Shown here: piece after piece, positions 37,294-48,833 of the stretch | Position numbering within the stretch: the first letter of the stretch is position 1 | Layout: each line of letters begins with the position of its first letter | DNA from: Silurus meridionalis | Taxonomy: Eukaryota; Chordata; Actinopteri; Siluriformes; Siluridae | Direction of reading: 5' to 3' | DNA length: 64,000 bases | Assembly: GCF_014805685.1 (NCBI RefSeq) | Contig: NC_060902.1 | Location: 7,841,786-7,905,785, forward strand | Notes under the pieces: model-generated | Databases searched by the model: none | The model's input: the letters and a program-made list of their open reading frames with translations, nothing else | What the model was told of the DNA's origin: nothing | Program-made: the position numbers and the translations under genes

Positions 37294-37398
37294 TCAAAAA
37301 GGCAAATTAGGCATCGGCATCGTGACATCACAGACGAATTGGTGAACAAGAGCGTTCTTGGCTTGGATTCTCTTGTTGGGGTCATATTTTAGAATTTG
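37294..37398 (-). pseudogene. cdk2: cdk2-like last exon
   Basis: Minus-strand exon of 34 codons plus TGA with acceptor ATAG. It encodes [17 protein letters not shown] and ends [10 protein letters not shown]. This is the C-terminal lobe end of cyclin-dependent kinase 2, normally YDPNKRISAK followed by HPFF and VPHLRL at the end. Changes at usually fixed positions (IQA for ISA, FVCD for FFxD, NLPF for HLRL) fit relaxed selection. It belongs with the exons at 39124-39327 and 41465-41636. Confidence 0.8.
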
Positions 37399-37592
37399 CT
37401 ATTAGAAAATAGGAAGAAGAACCAATACTGTGTAAAAACATTACTTTAAAAACAGTATTTTATATGCATGTTTTACACTATATGCTTTTTATATGACAGT
37501 AAGAAATCTAAACATTTTTGACTCGATCAAACATCACTTTTAGCTTCCTAAAATATGCATCAGGGTCAGTTTTTACATATGGGTTGGTATTA

Positions 37593-38622
37593 GTCAAGTC
37601 AAGAAGCTTTTATTGTCATTTCAACCATATATAGCTGACCCTGGTGCTACTTGAAACAACATAGAGCTTCATCATACCACACAACATTGAGCTACATACA
37701 GAACACAGGGCTAAAGTTTTAAAGTTATCCCGGTCACATTAAGTGCATTGTGTGCAATCTAGTGTTAACAGTGCAGACAGAAGAGAGTGCAAACGGACAA
37801 CACAAGAGAGTGTGCATATGGGTTTCATCTACAGCTGAGTTATGTGTGTCGAGAATCCTGATGGCTTAAGAAAAAAAACCTGTTGCACAGGTTTTTGGGT
37901 TTTTGGGTGTGAGGTCTGAATGCTTCGGAACCTCTTTCCTGATGGTAAGAGAGTGTGTGTGACGGGTGTGTGGGGTCATTCACAATGCTTTGGCTTTGTG
38001 ATGCAGAGAAGAGAGACACAGATCATCTTCTCGGCCGTCCTCACTATACTCTGTAGGATCTTGCAGTGCAGTTCCTAAACCAGGCAGTGATGCAGCTGCT
38101 CAGAATGCTCTCAATAGTCCCTCTGTAGAATGTGGTCAGGATGGGGGGAGGGGGATAAGTTTTCCTCAGCTTTCTTGGTGATGAAGCTGGTGTTGAGTGA
38201 CGTGGTGAACTTCTTTGCCAGATGAACACCAATGAATTTGGTGGTTAAAAAATCTCCACGAATGATCCATAGATGATCAATGAAGAATGGGCGCTCTGTG
38301 CTCTCCTATAGTCAACAACAATCACTTTGGTTTTGTCAATGTTCAGAGACAGGTTGTTGGCTCTACACCAGGATGTTAACTGTTGCACCTCCCCTTTGTA
38401 TGCTGACTCGTCGTTCTTGCTGATGAGACCCACCATGCTCGTGTCATCAGCGAACTTGATGATGTGGTTCGAGCTGTGCATTGCTACACAGTCATGAGTC
38501 AGCAGAGTGAACACCATTGGGCTGAGCAAACAGCCCTGAGGGACCCCAGTACTCAGTGTGGTGCCATGATATATTAGCAGTGTGCAAGAGATAATGCTTA
38601 TTATATACAGATAACACTGCAA
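37593..38622 (-). mobile_element. Rex1-like (CR1 group) LINE, 5'-truncated
   Basis: The minus strand encodes part of a non-LTR reverse transcriptase with GVPQGCLLSP, IIKFADDTSMVGLI and NNLSLNIDKTK, then TIESILSSCITAWF of the C-terminal region. The coding part has frameshifts. The 3' UTR runs to about 37593 and ends in CTTGACTTGACT-type tail repeats. It lies between the last two exons of the cdk2 copy, that is, in its intron. Confidence 0.82.
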
Positions 38623-38848
38623 TTATACACAAGTAAAACAAGGCTATAAAAATAATAATAATAATAATTAAATAAATAAATCTACCCATGAGAGTTGAGC
38701 AAAACAACCTGCAACAAACCAACAGATAAATCATGCGATTTCCCAAGGGATTCAATTAAATCATGAACTAAAGAATGAACTGAAGATTTCCTTTCAAATT
38801 AGAAATGAAAAAGCATCTATAAAATTTTTCCAATAAAAAATTTTTGTT

Positions 38849-39064
38849 TTAAAATGTAACACAGAAATCATTCCAAATGATGGCTGTCACAGAACGTGGA
38901 ATTCTCCCAGTAGGTTCAGTACTGGGGAACAGATTTGAAGTGAGAGCAAAATGTAGTGCAGCAATCCAACCCCAAGAGCCCTTTGCCCTTAAACCACAGA
39001 TAGCGTTAGCCTCGCCAGTATTCAAAATCTCAAGAGCACAAATGCTTTTGTCCTGTTGTAGCAC
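38849..39064 (-). other. Unassigned minus-strand open frame in cdk2 intron
   Basis: A 71-codon frame (contains ICGLRAKGSWGWIAALHFAL) in better composition than its flanks, between cdk2-like exons. I do not recognise it. No splice junction to the cdk2 exons is evident, because exon 39124-39327 joins in phase to 37294-37398. It could be a fragment of an unknown transposon or chance. Confidence 0.2.
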
Positions 39065-39123
39065 TCAGGAGTTCTGCGAATTCCCACAAACTTGGCCAAA
39101 CAGGTCTTGTAAATAAATCTTAC

Positions 39124-39327
39124 TGCGAGTAGGTCTCTGCCATCGTCATCCAGAGAAGGCACCACTTTAGACAGGTCCTGCAGTGCCCATTTGGGGAAAG
39201 AAGGCTTGTAGTCAGGCATTGAGGTCACTCCGGGCCACACTGACTCATTGGGAGTGCTGAGGGTTCGGAATATCCAGAATAGCTGACCAATTTCTGAATC
39301 TCTAGGAAACAGTGCCCTCCGACCAAT
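39124..39327 (-). pseudogene. cdk2: cdk2-like penultimate exon
   Basis: A 204-nt, phase-0 exon of 68 codons, the size known for human CDK2 exon 6. It has acceptor ATTTCAG and donor GCA|GTAAGA. It encodes [36 protein letters not shown] and [26 protein letters not shown] is diagnostic for CDK2 among the CDKs. Substitutions at strongly conserved sites (PRDSEIG for PGDSEID, FWIF for FRIF) suggest it is not under full constraint. It has no stop codon of its own, but the upstream kinase exon is destroyed. Confidence 0.85.
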
Positions 39328-39857
39328 CTGAAATATGGACACCACAGACATAGCAGCAAAATAAATAAGAAAAAAATTTTTTTTGATAGGTTCAGGAAAG
39401 TCTATAGGCATCAAATAAAACATAATTTATTATAATATAATTTATAATAATTGTATAATTATTTTGCAAAACAAAATGGGATGAATTGCAGAGGCTAAAT
39501 TGCTTTTTGTGCAAAACATTAAGCACTATATAGTTCTTATGTTAAGATGTAAAAGTGGAAGTATAGATGTTCTTTTATAAGATTGTTATATATTGTATTT
39601 ATTATATGCTTAATGATAAATTACCACAGTGGCACAATTATTAAGGGTTCCTACAAATTTTGCTTTTAAAATTCCACTACTTCCCTAAAGAGTTTTAATA
39701 CCATGTTTAACATCTAAAATAATGATTTCAAATTCCAAATATAATGTGCATCATCTCTGATGTATGCCAGAGTCCCAGTCTTTGATGTTTTCCATGTGTT
39801 TAGTTGCATGGCTGGGGGCGCTGTACTGTCATGGCAACTGCTGCCTCACAACATAAC

Positions 39858-40177
39858 TGTCAGGGTTACGGAGTGACGGAAGCAAAAACCGAAGTAGTGA
39901 GAAGCAGGTTTTAATTAAGAAACACGAAACAGTGAAATAAACCAAAAACTTAATGGAAAGCAGTGAGTCCTTTGGAAAGAAAGATCTGTGCGGTCTTGGA
40001 GGGATAGAGATCGCAACAGTGTTCATGGGCATGTAGATATCCACGCGATGAGTCCTTGAATGTTCTCCCACATAAGCAAGTAGAACTGACAGTGAGTAAG
40101 TGAAGGTGAGGGGTTTATATAGGGCTGCTAGGTTAATGAGCTGCAGGTGCCGGTACTTAGAATGATTGAGATAGGCT

Positions 40178-40237
<60 letters not shown>

Positions 40238-40274
40238 AGAGTCGAGGGATGGTGTAGCAGGCTGTTCCCTGACA
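39858..40274 (-). mobile_element. Solo LTR of a retrotransposon
   Basis: Ends TGTCAGGG...CCCTGACA (TG...CA) are flanked by the identical 5-base duplication ATAAC at 39853-39857 and 40275-40279. On the minus strand it has a TATA box (CCCTATATAAACCCC), with a likely start about 30 bases later, and an AATTAAA-like signal near the end. Length is 417 bases, including a (GT)n array (40181-40233). No internal coding region adjoins it, so two LTRs probably recombined to leave one. Confidence 0.8.
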
Positions 40275-40724
40275 ATAACAACCAGTCACAGCTGTGCAGA
40301 TCCAGCATAGTGTCGATCTTAATCGATCTTTTGGAGAGTCTTGCACGGAGAGTCTGCATCTAACTCCACAACCAACAACTTCTGGCCATGTCCACACTAA
40401 CATGTTTTCCACACTGAGATGGCGTTTTCTGTCAGCGAAAACCTCGTTTTTTTTTATAACATGCTAAAAAATTAAAAACATTTAAAAACAATGGTTTTTT
40501 TTTTACATCAGTGTCGACTGTGAAGATGGAGGCTTTCAAAAACGGAAAAAAGGTTTTTTTTGTCAGTGAAGACACTTCAAAGAGCTGAAAATAAAATTCT
40601 GGCGGAAATGACAGAGGTTTCATTGTCTTACATTTTGTTCATGCGCAGTTCATGGAAAATGATTGAAAAACAAAAGGGTTTTTACACAAACACGCTATAT
40701 TGAAAAATGTATCTGGATAAGTGA

Positions 40725-41230
40725 AGGGATAAAATGATTCCTTGAGTAACTCAAGTAATTTGAATACAAAAAAAACAATTGAGGTCAATTATTTGCATCG
40801 TTTAGGTCATTTAACTACACACGAAGCACTGTGTTTCCCCACGGACCATTATTACTGATGCACCACCCGCTAAACTCTGGATTGTTCTGGGGTCTTGTTT
40901 ATAAACGCCACTTTCCAAGCGAAGGTTGTGCACCAATTCCCCTTCTCGCCTTCTGTGTTTCCACGTTGTGCACTTATTCCCGTCAAGTTTGGTTTTTATT
41001 CAATTAAAAATTTGTATGTGGAAAGTGGCATACACACGTTTATAAATGAGACCCTTGGACAGGAAATACAGAAGACGCTGCAGAATGAAATATGGAGAAA
41101 TGAGGAAAAAAACGAAGAGAAGATTCAGGCCAAAGAACACAACAGAAAAAAGTTCTAAGGTTTGGGGTCATTTCAAACTAAAACAAAGAAAACACCATAC
41201 AGTGCGATTACCTTTTTTGAAAGTAATTAT
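40725..41230 (+). mobile_element. Possible hAT transposon 5' remnant with BED-finger start
   Basis: A plus-strand frame reads KSSKVWGHFKLKQRKHHTVRL, like the start of the BED zinc finger of hAT transposases (usually SKVWxHF followed by a Cys pair); the cysteines are absent here. Upstream A/T-rich sequence resembles hAT subterminal DNA. No terminal repeat or catalytic domain was found. Confidence 0.35.
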
Positions 41231-41464
41231 ATTTTTGTTTATGATTTTTTTTAATATTATTTATATTTTTGTATTTTGAAGTCATATGGCAATTAAATAA
41301 ACAAAACAGGTTTAGTTCAGTCTTCACAGATTACAATCTCAACAATAAAAAAAGTTGTTTTTTTGGAAACTAATTATTACAAGAAACCCGTCTTATTTTC
41401 TTTGCTATATTTAGTATTGCTCTTTAACGGAGAAATAGTACTTCTTAATTGCTTTATTACTTAC

Positions 41465-41636
41465 TTAATTGATGGTGCGTGTATGTGCGTACTGACACAC
41501 CGAAAAGCCCTGGCCAAGCCAAAGTCGGCTAGTTTGATTTCTCCTTGAGCGTTAATGAGCAGATTCTGAGGTTTCGGTGAAAAACCCGGTGAGAGTGACA
41601 GAAGGATAAACCCTGGAGCAGCTGGAACAGGTAGCT
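41465..41636 (-). pseudogene. cdk2: cdk2-like kinase-loop exon, catalytic loop destroyed
   Basis: After the acceptor TTTTCAG the minus strand reads [20 protein letters not shown]. The frame then breaks and resumes as [20 protein letters not shown]. Compared with CDK2, where HRDLKPQN is continuous, seven bases are missing at the HRD motif, so the catalytic Asp is lost and the frame shifts. One extra base after ARAF shifts it again before the T-loop (GVSVRTYTH). The end of the exon is altered (donor probably AA|GTAAGT). The following exon (T-loop end and APE motif) was not found before 39327, and no upstream exons are visible. Confidence 0.85.
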
Positions 41637-42294
41637 CTGAAAATACATAAAGACAGGGAAGACAAGGAATTACAGCAACATTACCAGGCCAAAAACAGTG
41701 ATGAAAAAGTGCTGACAAATTACAAGCACTACAGCAAAACTGTAGTCTATATTAAATCCTATGTCCAGTGAAAGTTGCAAGAGCTGCTGTAGTAATGTCC
41801 TTCAGCAATGGTTAAAACTTGTTTACTGATTTATTGCATGCAAATTCCAGCAAAAATGTTGCAAATGCGTAAGTTTACATCTAGACACTGTTCCTGAGGT
41901 AATGGAATAAACTTTCCCCAGATGTCCGAACAACTCGTTGAGTCACAGCCTATATTTAAATGATGGTTGGTTTGTTTTATATGTTTGTTTATTAAAAAAT
42001 AATATATATAATAATTTCTATATTAATTATATTATTTTTTATATTATAAATTATAAAATTAAAGGCTATAATTTCTCTCAACAAAGTTGGCTGATAGTAT
42101 CTTAAGTCAACATAGGGAACCGTTGTTGATTTATTCATTAATGAGAGTGAAAGCACTTTTGTATGTCACTAAGGGCGTTTGCTAAATGCTGTAAATGTGC
42201 GTGGTTGAAGAAGGCAGATTTCGTTCCTAGCCTATTCAAAACCATCTAACGTAACCTAAATCATAAAACACACACATAAATAAAAATAATAATA

Positions 42295-42795
42295 ATATAC
42301 ACTGACCAGGCATAACATTATTATATTATAACATTATGGCCAGTGAAGTGAATAACACTGATTATCTCTTCATCATGACACCTGTTAGTAGGTGGGATGT
42401 ATTAGGCAGAAAGTGAACATTTTGTCCTCATAATTGAGGTGTTAGAAGCAGGAAAAATGGGCAAGCGTAAGAATTTGAGAGTTTGAAAAGGGCCAAATTG
42501 TGACGGTTAGACGACTGGGTCAGAGCATCTCCAAAACTGCAGCTCTTGTGGGATGTTCCCAGTCTGCAGTGCTCAGTATCTATTAAAAGTGCTCCAAGGA
42601 AGGAAAAGTGATGAACCGGCGACAGAGTCACGGGCGGCCAAGACTCACTGATGCACGTGGGGTACGAAGGCTTGTCCGTGTGGTCCAGTCCAACAGACGA
42701 GCTCCTGTAGCTCAAACTGCTGAAGTTAATGCTGTTAATGAGCGACGGGTCAGAACTCACACAGAACTTTAACTCGACCTTTTTTACTGCCATAG
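42295..42795 (+). pseudogene. Tc1/mariner-like transposon 5' fragment
   Basis: It starts with the terminus CACTGACCAGGCATAACATTAT. A degraded transposase N-terminus follows ([19 protein letters not shown], then SHGRPRLTDARGVRRLVRV), which is the paired helix-turn-helix DNA-binding part. It is broken by stops. The catalytic domain and right end are missing. Confidence 0.7.
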
Positions 42796-42799
42796 CCTT

Positions 42800-42925
42800 A
42801 GAATTACTTGTTGTACATATACTTGTTTATCTGCACTTGCCAATTTGCACAATTGTTACTTTTTGCACTTCCGGTAGATGCTAAACTGCAGTTCATTGCT
42901 GTGTACCTGTACTAAGCATTGACCT
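42800..42925 (+). mobile_element. Non-LTR retrotransposon 3' UTR fragment
   Basis: Text such as TTTTTGCACTTCCGG and CATTGCTGTGTACCTGTAC resembles the 3' untranslated end of fish CR1/Rex-type LINEs. No coding part is attached. It runs into a CT-rich repeat (about 42926-43020). Confidence 0.4.
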
Positions 42926-43020
42926 CTCCCTCTCTCTTTATCTCTCTTTCTCTCCCTCCTCCATCTCTCTTTCTCTCTCCCCCTCCATCCTCCATGTCTC
43001 TCTCTCTCTCTCTCTCTCTC
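42926..43020. repeat. CT-rich microsatellite
   Basis: Imperfect CT/CTTT repeat ending in about 13 perfect CT units. Confidence 0.9.
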
Positions 43021-43029
43021 ATATTGGGA

Positions 43030-43400
43030 GAGAGCTCTCCCAATATGGAAGGCTCATCTCTGCGATCAAAATGATCCCGATCGGATGTAAGTCTGACCTG
43101 GTGAAGCATGTGGTGTCCTTTAGGAGGTTCACATACATGATTTTGAACAGTAACATCGCAGAGCTGGAGCACAGGCTAATATTTTAAATTGATGGGCTTG
43201 ACTACGTAATTTATGATCGACTGAATTCATGAAGTGCTTCGGCTGCAGGAAAAGTGTACACCTAGTGCAAGCAAGTCCCCAGGCAGTTTGGGGGAAAGAC
43301 ACCAGCACTGGCAGCGAGCAGTGCGGTTTTCCCGAAAGTGAGCGGAACGGAGTCAGACAGCGCGGCGGCTGCGTTGTCTAAAACCAATATTCCTGTGGAA
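43030..43400 (+). pseudogene. Tx1/L1-type LINE ORF1 C-terminal fragment
   Basis: The plus strand encodes LISAIKMIPIGCKSDLVKHV, then SFRRFTYMILNSN, and further on MKCFGCRKSVHLVQ, a degenerate CCHC zinc knuckle. This fits the end of ORF1 in Tx1-group L1 elements of fish. Stops and a lost cysteine show decay. A Tx1/L1 reverse-transcriptase piece in the same orientation lies at 50385-50840, beyond the DIRS and L2 elements. Confidence 0.65.
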
Positions 43401-43439
43401 AAGCTACTAAAACTAACCCAGTGTCCGGCGAGGAGGTGA

Positions 43440-43775
43440 TTAATGTCTCTAGGTTACAGAGAAGGAGAGGCTCTCCAGGGAGTGGCTCTTAGGTCGAGGC
43501 CATAAACCCAACAACCACAGCCTGGTCCACCCCAGCCTGGACACAGCTGGTCCATTTTCTCCTGGTCGGGGGCAATAACCGGAGGAGGGCAGAATGCTTG
43601 TAACACGACAGGTCGTGTGGGAGCCGTAGGCACCTTAGGTACGTACCCAGGCTTCGTATATAGAAACACTCTGGTCATGCCAGGGGCAAATTCCAGGCGG
43701 GACGGGGCTACGGACAGAGCCTGCAGATCCCCGATCCTCTTTAGGGAGGAAATTCTCGTGTGTGTAGGGAGAGCT
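43440..43775 (-). pseudogene. DIRS tyrosine recombinase fragment
   Basis: The minus strand gives ISSLKRIGDLQALSVAPS, then EFAPGMTRVFLYTKPGYVPK and PTRPVVLQAFCPPP. These match the tyrosine recombinase of fish DIRS retrotransposons; the Arg in SSLKR is the expected first catalytic Arg. The downstream catalytic residues are lost. It pairs with the DIRS reverse transcriptase at 48834-49920, from which it is separated by the L2 LINE. Confidence 0.75.
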
Positions 43776-44069
43776 TTGACGTCAGTTCCGGTTTCCTGTT
43801 GTTGAACTGCTCACCGGGAATTGTGTTTGTATCGGCGTTTTAAATTTTTTATAGTTCGTTTTTTCTCACTTTTTTCGCTTTAAAATATCAAAATATCGTT
43901 TTGATTTCCTGCATCCTTCACTTTCCGTTGGCTCCGTCTCGACTATTTTTGCTGTCGGAAGAGCGCTTTTTTCCCTGTCTGAGGGTTTGAAAGCAGTGAG
44001 TGAAGGACATTCACCAGAACTACAAACACACACTACAGTAAACACATTAAGGTACGTAATTTCTCTATT

Positions 44070-44963
44070 ATGGCGAACATCCAGTTCACTCAGTGTGTGA
44101 AGTGTGACATGTTTAGTCAGTCTTTCTCCGTTGTTAGCGATAATTTTATCTGTGAGAAGTGCAAGCTAGTTTGCTCTTTGACGGAGAAGATCTTAGCATT
44201 AGAGGAGCGCATCCAGAGTCTAGAGAGAAGTAGTGAGTGTGAGAGCAGTCCAAGTTCTGCAGGGAAAGTCTGGATGCCCTAGGTGAAGGTACTATTCCCC
44301 GACTCCGGCATTAGAGCCCTCGCAGCGGGCGAATGGGTGACGACTCGGCGGCATACTCAAAGCCAAAGCTAACGCTAAGGCTCGCCCACGGAGCACCATT
44401 CCTCTCCGCCGCTTGTCCAACAGGTTTGCTCTCCTCAGTGAAGCACCCGCTGAGAAACCTGAAAGAGCTCTGGTTTTAGGAGACTCCATTCTGAGGCACG
44501 TGAAACTAGCTAGACCTTTAGGGGCACCAGCAGCACAGGTTATGTGTATACCGGGAGCCAGGGCGCCGGACATAGCAGGTCAGCTTAGATTCTTAGGAAA
44601 GCACAGGTTCTCTAAGATAGTTTTTCACACAGGAGCTAATGATATACGCCGACAGTCAGAGGTTACTAAGAGTAATATTATAGAGGTGTGTAAATTAGCG
44701 AAGGCAATGTCCGATGCTGTAGTATGCTCTGGCCCCATCCCAATGCGACGTGGCGATGTAGCCTACAGCAGGTTATGGTCGCTGAACTGCTGGATGTCCG
44801 AGTGGTGCTCCAAAACAATGTGGGCTTCATTAATAATTGGAGCATTTTTGAGGGCAAGGCTGGCCTGTTAGGGCGGGACGGTGTCCATCCCACCCGGGAA
44901 GGTGCTGCTCTCATTTCTTGTAGTATAGGTCATAGTCTCAGAACAGCACTAGTTAACAAGTGA
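44070..44963 (+). pseudogene. L2 ORF1, SGNH-hydrolase-like, frameshifted
   Basis: The N-terminus has paired CxxC motifs (CVKCDMF, CEKCKLVC) and a coiled coil (LALEERIQSLE). The SGNH/GDSL esterase fold follows with block I VLGDSILRH, block III GANDIR and block V DGVHPT. The domain is found in ORF1p of L2/CR1 LINEs. A stop at about 44280 and a frameshift near 44800 split it into three pieces. Confidence 0.8.
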
Positions 44964-45180
44964 CTGTCTAGAGCCAAGGCCAGGAGCAGACAGACAGGCT
45001 AAACCGACCGTCTGCTAGCTGCACAGAGTCGCCACTCAGGATCCACCATATTGAGACTGTGTCTGTCCCCGAGCAAAACCAAAATATAGGAATTATCAGA
45101 AAGTCTGTTTAAGTAACCTGATTAACATTAAATTAAATAGGACTGAACGCACAGCCAGCACCTCTGATCTAAAAATAGGA

Positions 45181-48030
45181 TTGTTGAATATTAGATCTCT
45201 CACGCCAAAAGCGCTTACTATAAACGAAATTATTACCGACCAGGAGTTTAATATAATGTGTTTGACAGAAACGTGGATTAAATCGAATGAATATGTAGCA
45301 TTAAATGAGGCGAGTCCTCCTGGGTATAGTTACATACACCAACCCCGTCTAAATGGCAGAGGAGGCGGAGTAGCAGCTATTTATAATAATAATCTAAACG
45401 TCACACAAAAGACTAAACACAAATGTAAAACATTTGAAGTTCTCTACACCAACATAAAATATTCAGTGTCTGAAAGCAGGTCAAGTCAGTTAATTCCACT
45501 AATTATTATTTATAGACCCCAGGGCCCTACTCTGATTTTCTGATAGAATTTGCAGATTTCATTACAAATCTAGCTACTTCTTTAGACAAAGCATTAATTG
45601 TTGGAGACTTTAATATTCATTTTGATAATCAGGAAGACTCCTTAAGAGCAGCAGTTGTGTCCATTCTAGATTCAGTCGGAATTAATCAGAATGTTATAGG
45701 ACCCACTCATAGTGGTGGACACACTCTCGACTTGTTGTTAACATTTGGATTAAAAATAAAAAACTTAGTCATAATTCCACAGTCTGAAGCTATTTCAGAC
45801 CATTATCTAATCTCGTTTAAAATTTGCCTTAGTCATCGCATTTCTACCTCACCACGTTACCGTGTTAGCGTACTTTCACGTCAGCTACAGCAGCGCGTTT
45901 ATTAATTATCTTCCGATATTACGATATTAGATAGATCTCCGTCAGACCCGCAGAGCTCGACTGGGCCACTGAACATCTAGAAACAACGTTACGTTACACT
46001 CTAGATGATGTAGCTCCCTTAAGACCAAAATGATCAGGAGAAAAAATTAGCACAGTGGTATAATGATCATACGCGCACCTTAAAACAGAACACTCGAAAA
46101 CTAGAGCGTAAATGGCGTCAAACAAAATTAACAGTATTTCAAATAGCATGGAAGGAGAGCCTCCTAAATTATAGAAAATCTCTTAGTGCTGCCAGATCAG
46201 CATATTTCTCCACCCTCATAGAAAATAACAAGCATAATCCTAGATTTTTATTCAGCACGGTAGCAAAATTAACAGGGAATAAAAGCACTGCGCTAACATG
46301 CACACCATCAATAGGTAGTAATGATTTCATGAACTTTTTTAATAATAAAATTGAAAACATCAGGCAAGAAATCCAGGCGGTTAATATAAATCCAAATTAT
46401 TTTACAAGTAACCCTGTAGACAGCAGTGTCATTATAGCAGACAATCAATTACAAAGCTTCACTACTATTCATGAGAGTGACTTAATTTCATTAATCTCCT
46501 CATCAAAATCATCAACCTGTATTCTCGATCCCTTGCCTACTAGTTTCTTTAAACAGATAGCTCCAGAGGTAATCAAACCTGTTTTAAAAATAATTAACTC
46601 TTCCATTAGCACTGGTTATGTACCAAATCCTTCAAACTGGCAGTTATCCACCCCCTTATTAAGAAACCTGACCTTGACCCATGTCAGTTGTCCAACTACA
46701 GACCGATATCAAATCTCCCCTTTATATCCAAAATTTTAGAAAAGGTTGTAGCACAGCAGTTATGCTCACATCTGCTTATGAATAACATTTTGAAATGTAT
46801 CAGTCAGGATTTCGGCCTCATCATAGCACAGAGACGGCGCTGGTTAAGGTGGTAAATGACCTGTTATTGGCCTCTGATCAGGGTTTTGTCTCCTTACTTG
46901 TTTTGCTCGACCTTAGTGCAGCTTTTGACACCATTGATCACACTATACTGCTTGCTAGACTTGAGAATGTTGTAGGAATAAAGGAACAGCTCTCTCTTGG
47001 CTCAGGTCTTATTTGACTGATCGCTATCAGTTTGTGGATGTAAATGGTGAGTTCTCCACGCTCTATGAGGTAAAGTTTGGTGTTCCTCAAGGATCTGTCT
47101 TAGGCCCACTGCTTTTCTCTTTATATATGCTGCCTCTTGGTGAAATTATTCATAAACATGGGATTCGCTTCCATTGCTATGCTGATGACACACAGCTGTA
47201 TATTTCAGCAAAGCCAGATGAGAGAGATCAGCTTAACAATGTTGAAAAGTGTGTAAAGGACATTAGACAGTGGATGCTTAATAACTTTCTTCTGCTCAAC
47301 TCAGATAAGACGGAAGTACTTTTACTAGGACCACATGCAGCTAGAAGTAAACTTTCCGATTACGTAGCATCTCTGGATGGTGTTTCTGTTTCAGCATGTA
47401 CGGCTGTCAAAGACCTTGGTGTGATTATTGACCCGAGTCTTTCCTTTGAGTCTCACGTGAATAACATCACCAGAATCGCCTTCTTTTACCTTAGAAATAT
47501 TGCTAAGATTAGAAATATGATGTCGTTACAGGATGCAGAAAAACTGGTTCATGCTTTTGTTACTTCTAGATTAGACTACTGTAACGCTTTACTGTCTGGG
47601 TGTGCGAGTAAGTGCATCAATAAGCTTCAGTTAGTCCAGAATGCAGCAGCAAGGGTCCTCACTAGATCTAGGAAATATGACCACATCACCCCTGTTTTAA
47701 TCAGTCTACACTGGCTCCCAATCAAATCTCGCATTGACTATAAAATATTACTACTGACGATAAAGCACTCAATGGTCTCGCACCGCAGTATCTGAGTGAA
47801 CTTCTGTACCAGTATGATCCTCCACGCCTACTTAGATCAAAAGGTGCTGGCTATCTGTTGGTTCCTCAAATAATGAAGACTACAGCAGGGGGCAGATCTT
47901 TCTCTTATAAAGCCCCACAGTTATGGAACAGCCTTCCAATCAGTGTTCGGGACTCAGACACAGTCTCAGTGTTCAAGTCGAGGTTGAAAACGTATTTATT
48001 TAGTCAAGCCTTTTATCAGTAGATTTCTTA
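45181..48030 (+). pseudogene. L2 ORF2 endonuclease-reverse transcriptase, frameshifted
   Basis: The endonuclease part has LLNIRSLTPKA, CLTETWIKSNE, GDFNIHFD, HTLDLLLTF and SDHYLISF. A one-base loss near 45525 and a shift near 45910 break it. The reverse transcriptase has [44 protein letters not shown] and the intact catalytic YADDTQLYI. Further frameshifts lie near 46650, 46990 and 47790. The order and motifs are those of L2 (CR1 superclade) LINEs. Confidence 0.88.
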
Positions 48031-48833
48031 GGTAAAGGCACAGATCTGGAGGGAACATGGATATAGAGTGTTTGGTGAACTGGTATATTTGTATGCTGTC
48101 GTCCCCTCACATTCACACGTTCACTCAGGTTTGTTGACGGTGGTGTGGTGGGTCGCCTCTTATCCCAGAGATCCCTCATGTCTGTGTTACCTTCTGGTTC
48201 TCCTTTTAGTTATGCTGCCATAGCGAGTCTTGCCGAGTCCAAACTGCACAGTGACATTAACTTTCATACACCAATAGTTACACTTAATAATCCATATCCT
48301 TCTCTTCCCGTCACCCTCTCGCTCTCTCTCTCTCTCTTCGGTCGAGTTAAACATGCTCCTGAGGCTCCAGTGACCAGTGTTCCTGCCCCTCTCCCTCCTT
48401 GGATCTTCACACTTCTGTGCAGCTCGGGACGGTCTCTTAATTCGGAGTAGAACGGGTGCTTTGAGGACGGATTGGACTGTAGTTGGTGTCGGCGGTCTGC
48501 TGCACTGACTCGGGAGTGCAGTTTGCTTCTGATCATCATCACTGTACCCCACAACATTGTATATCTGCTTCAAATGGACATTTGGTGCAACCCAGATGAG
48601 GATGGGTTCCCTCTTGAGTCTGGTTCCTCTCAAGGTTTCTTCCTTATGCCATCTCGGGGAGTTTTTCCTTGCCACAGTTGCTCATCAGGGACAAACATAC
48701 TTACAAAGAACATATTTATGTTTAATCACCACATTATCTGTGTAAAGCTGCTTTGAGACAATGTTCATTGTTAAAAGCGCTATACAAATAAAAATGAATT
48801 GAATTGAATTGAATTGAATTGAAATCGCCAAGA

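Larger units (their letters stand above)
43780..48824 (+). mobile_element. L2-clade LINE, nearly full length
   Basis: About 5.0 kb with a 5' leader, ORF1 (SGNH-esterase type), ORF2 (endonuclease and reverse transcriptase), and a 3' UTR ending AAAGCTGCTTTGAGACAATG, CAAATAAAAATGAATTG and five or so GAATT repeats, the typical L2 tail. Both ORFs carry frameshifts. It interrupts a DIRS element: DIRS recombinase lies to its left and DIRS reverse transcriptase to its right, both on the minus strand. The exact left end is uncertain by about 20 bases. Confidence 0.85.

Noticed and set aside
39327..39423. Upstream extension of the cdk2-like exon (FAAM resembling the FAEM end of the preceding exon)
   Set aside because: Only four residues fit, and the intervening 22 bases are too short for a normal intron; the good acceptor at 39327 explains the exon start.
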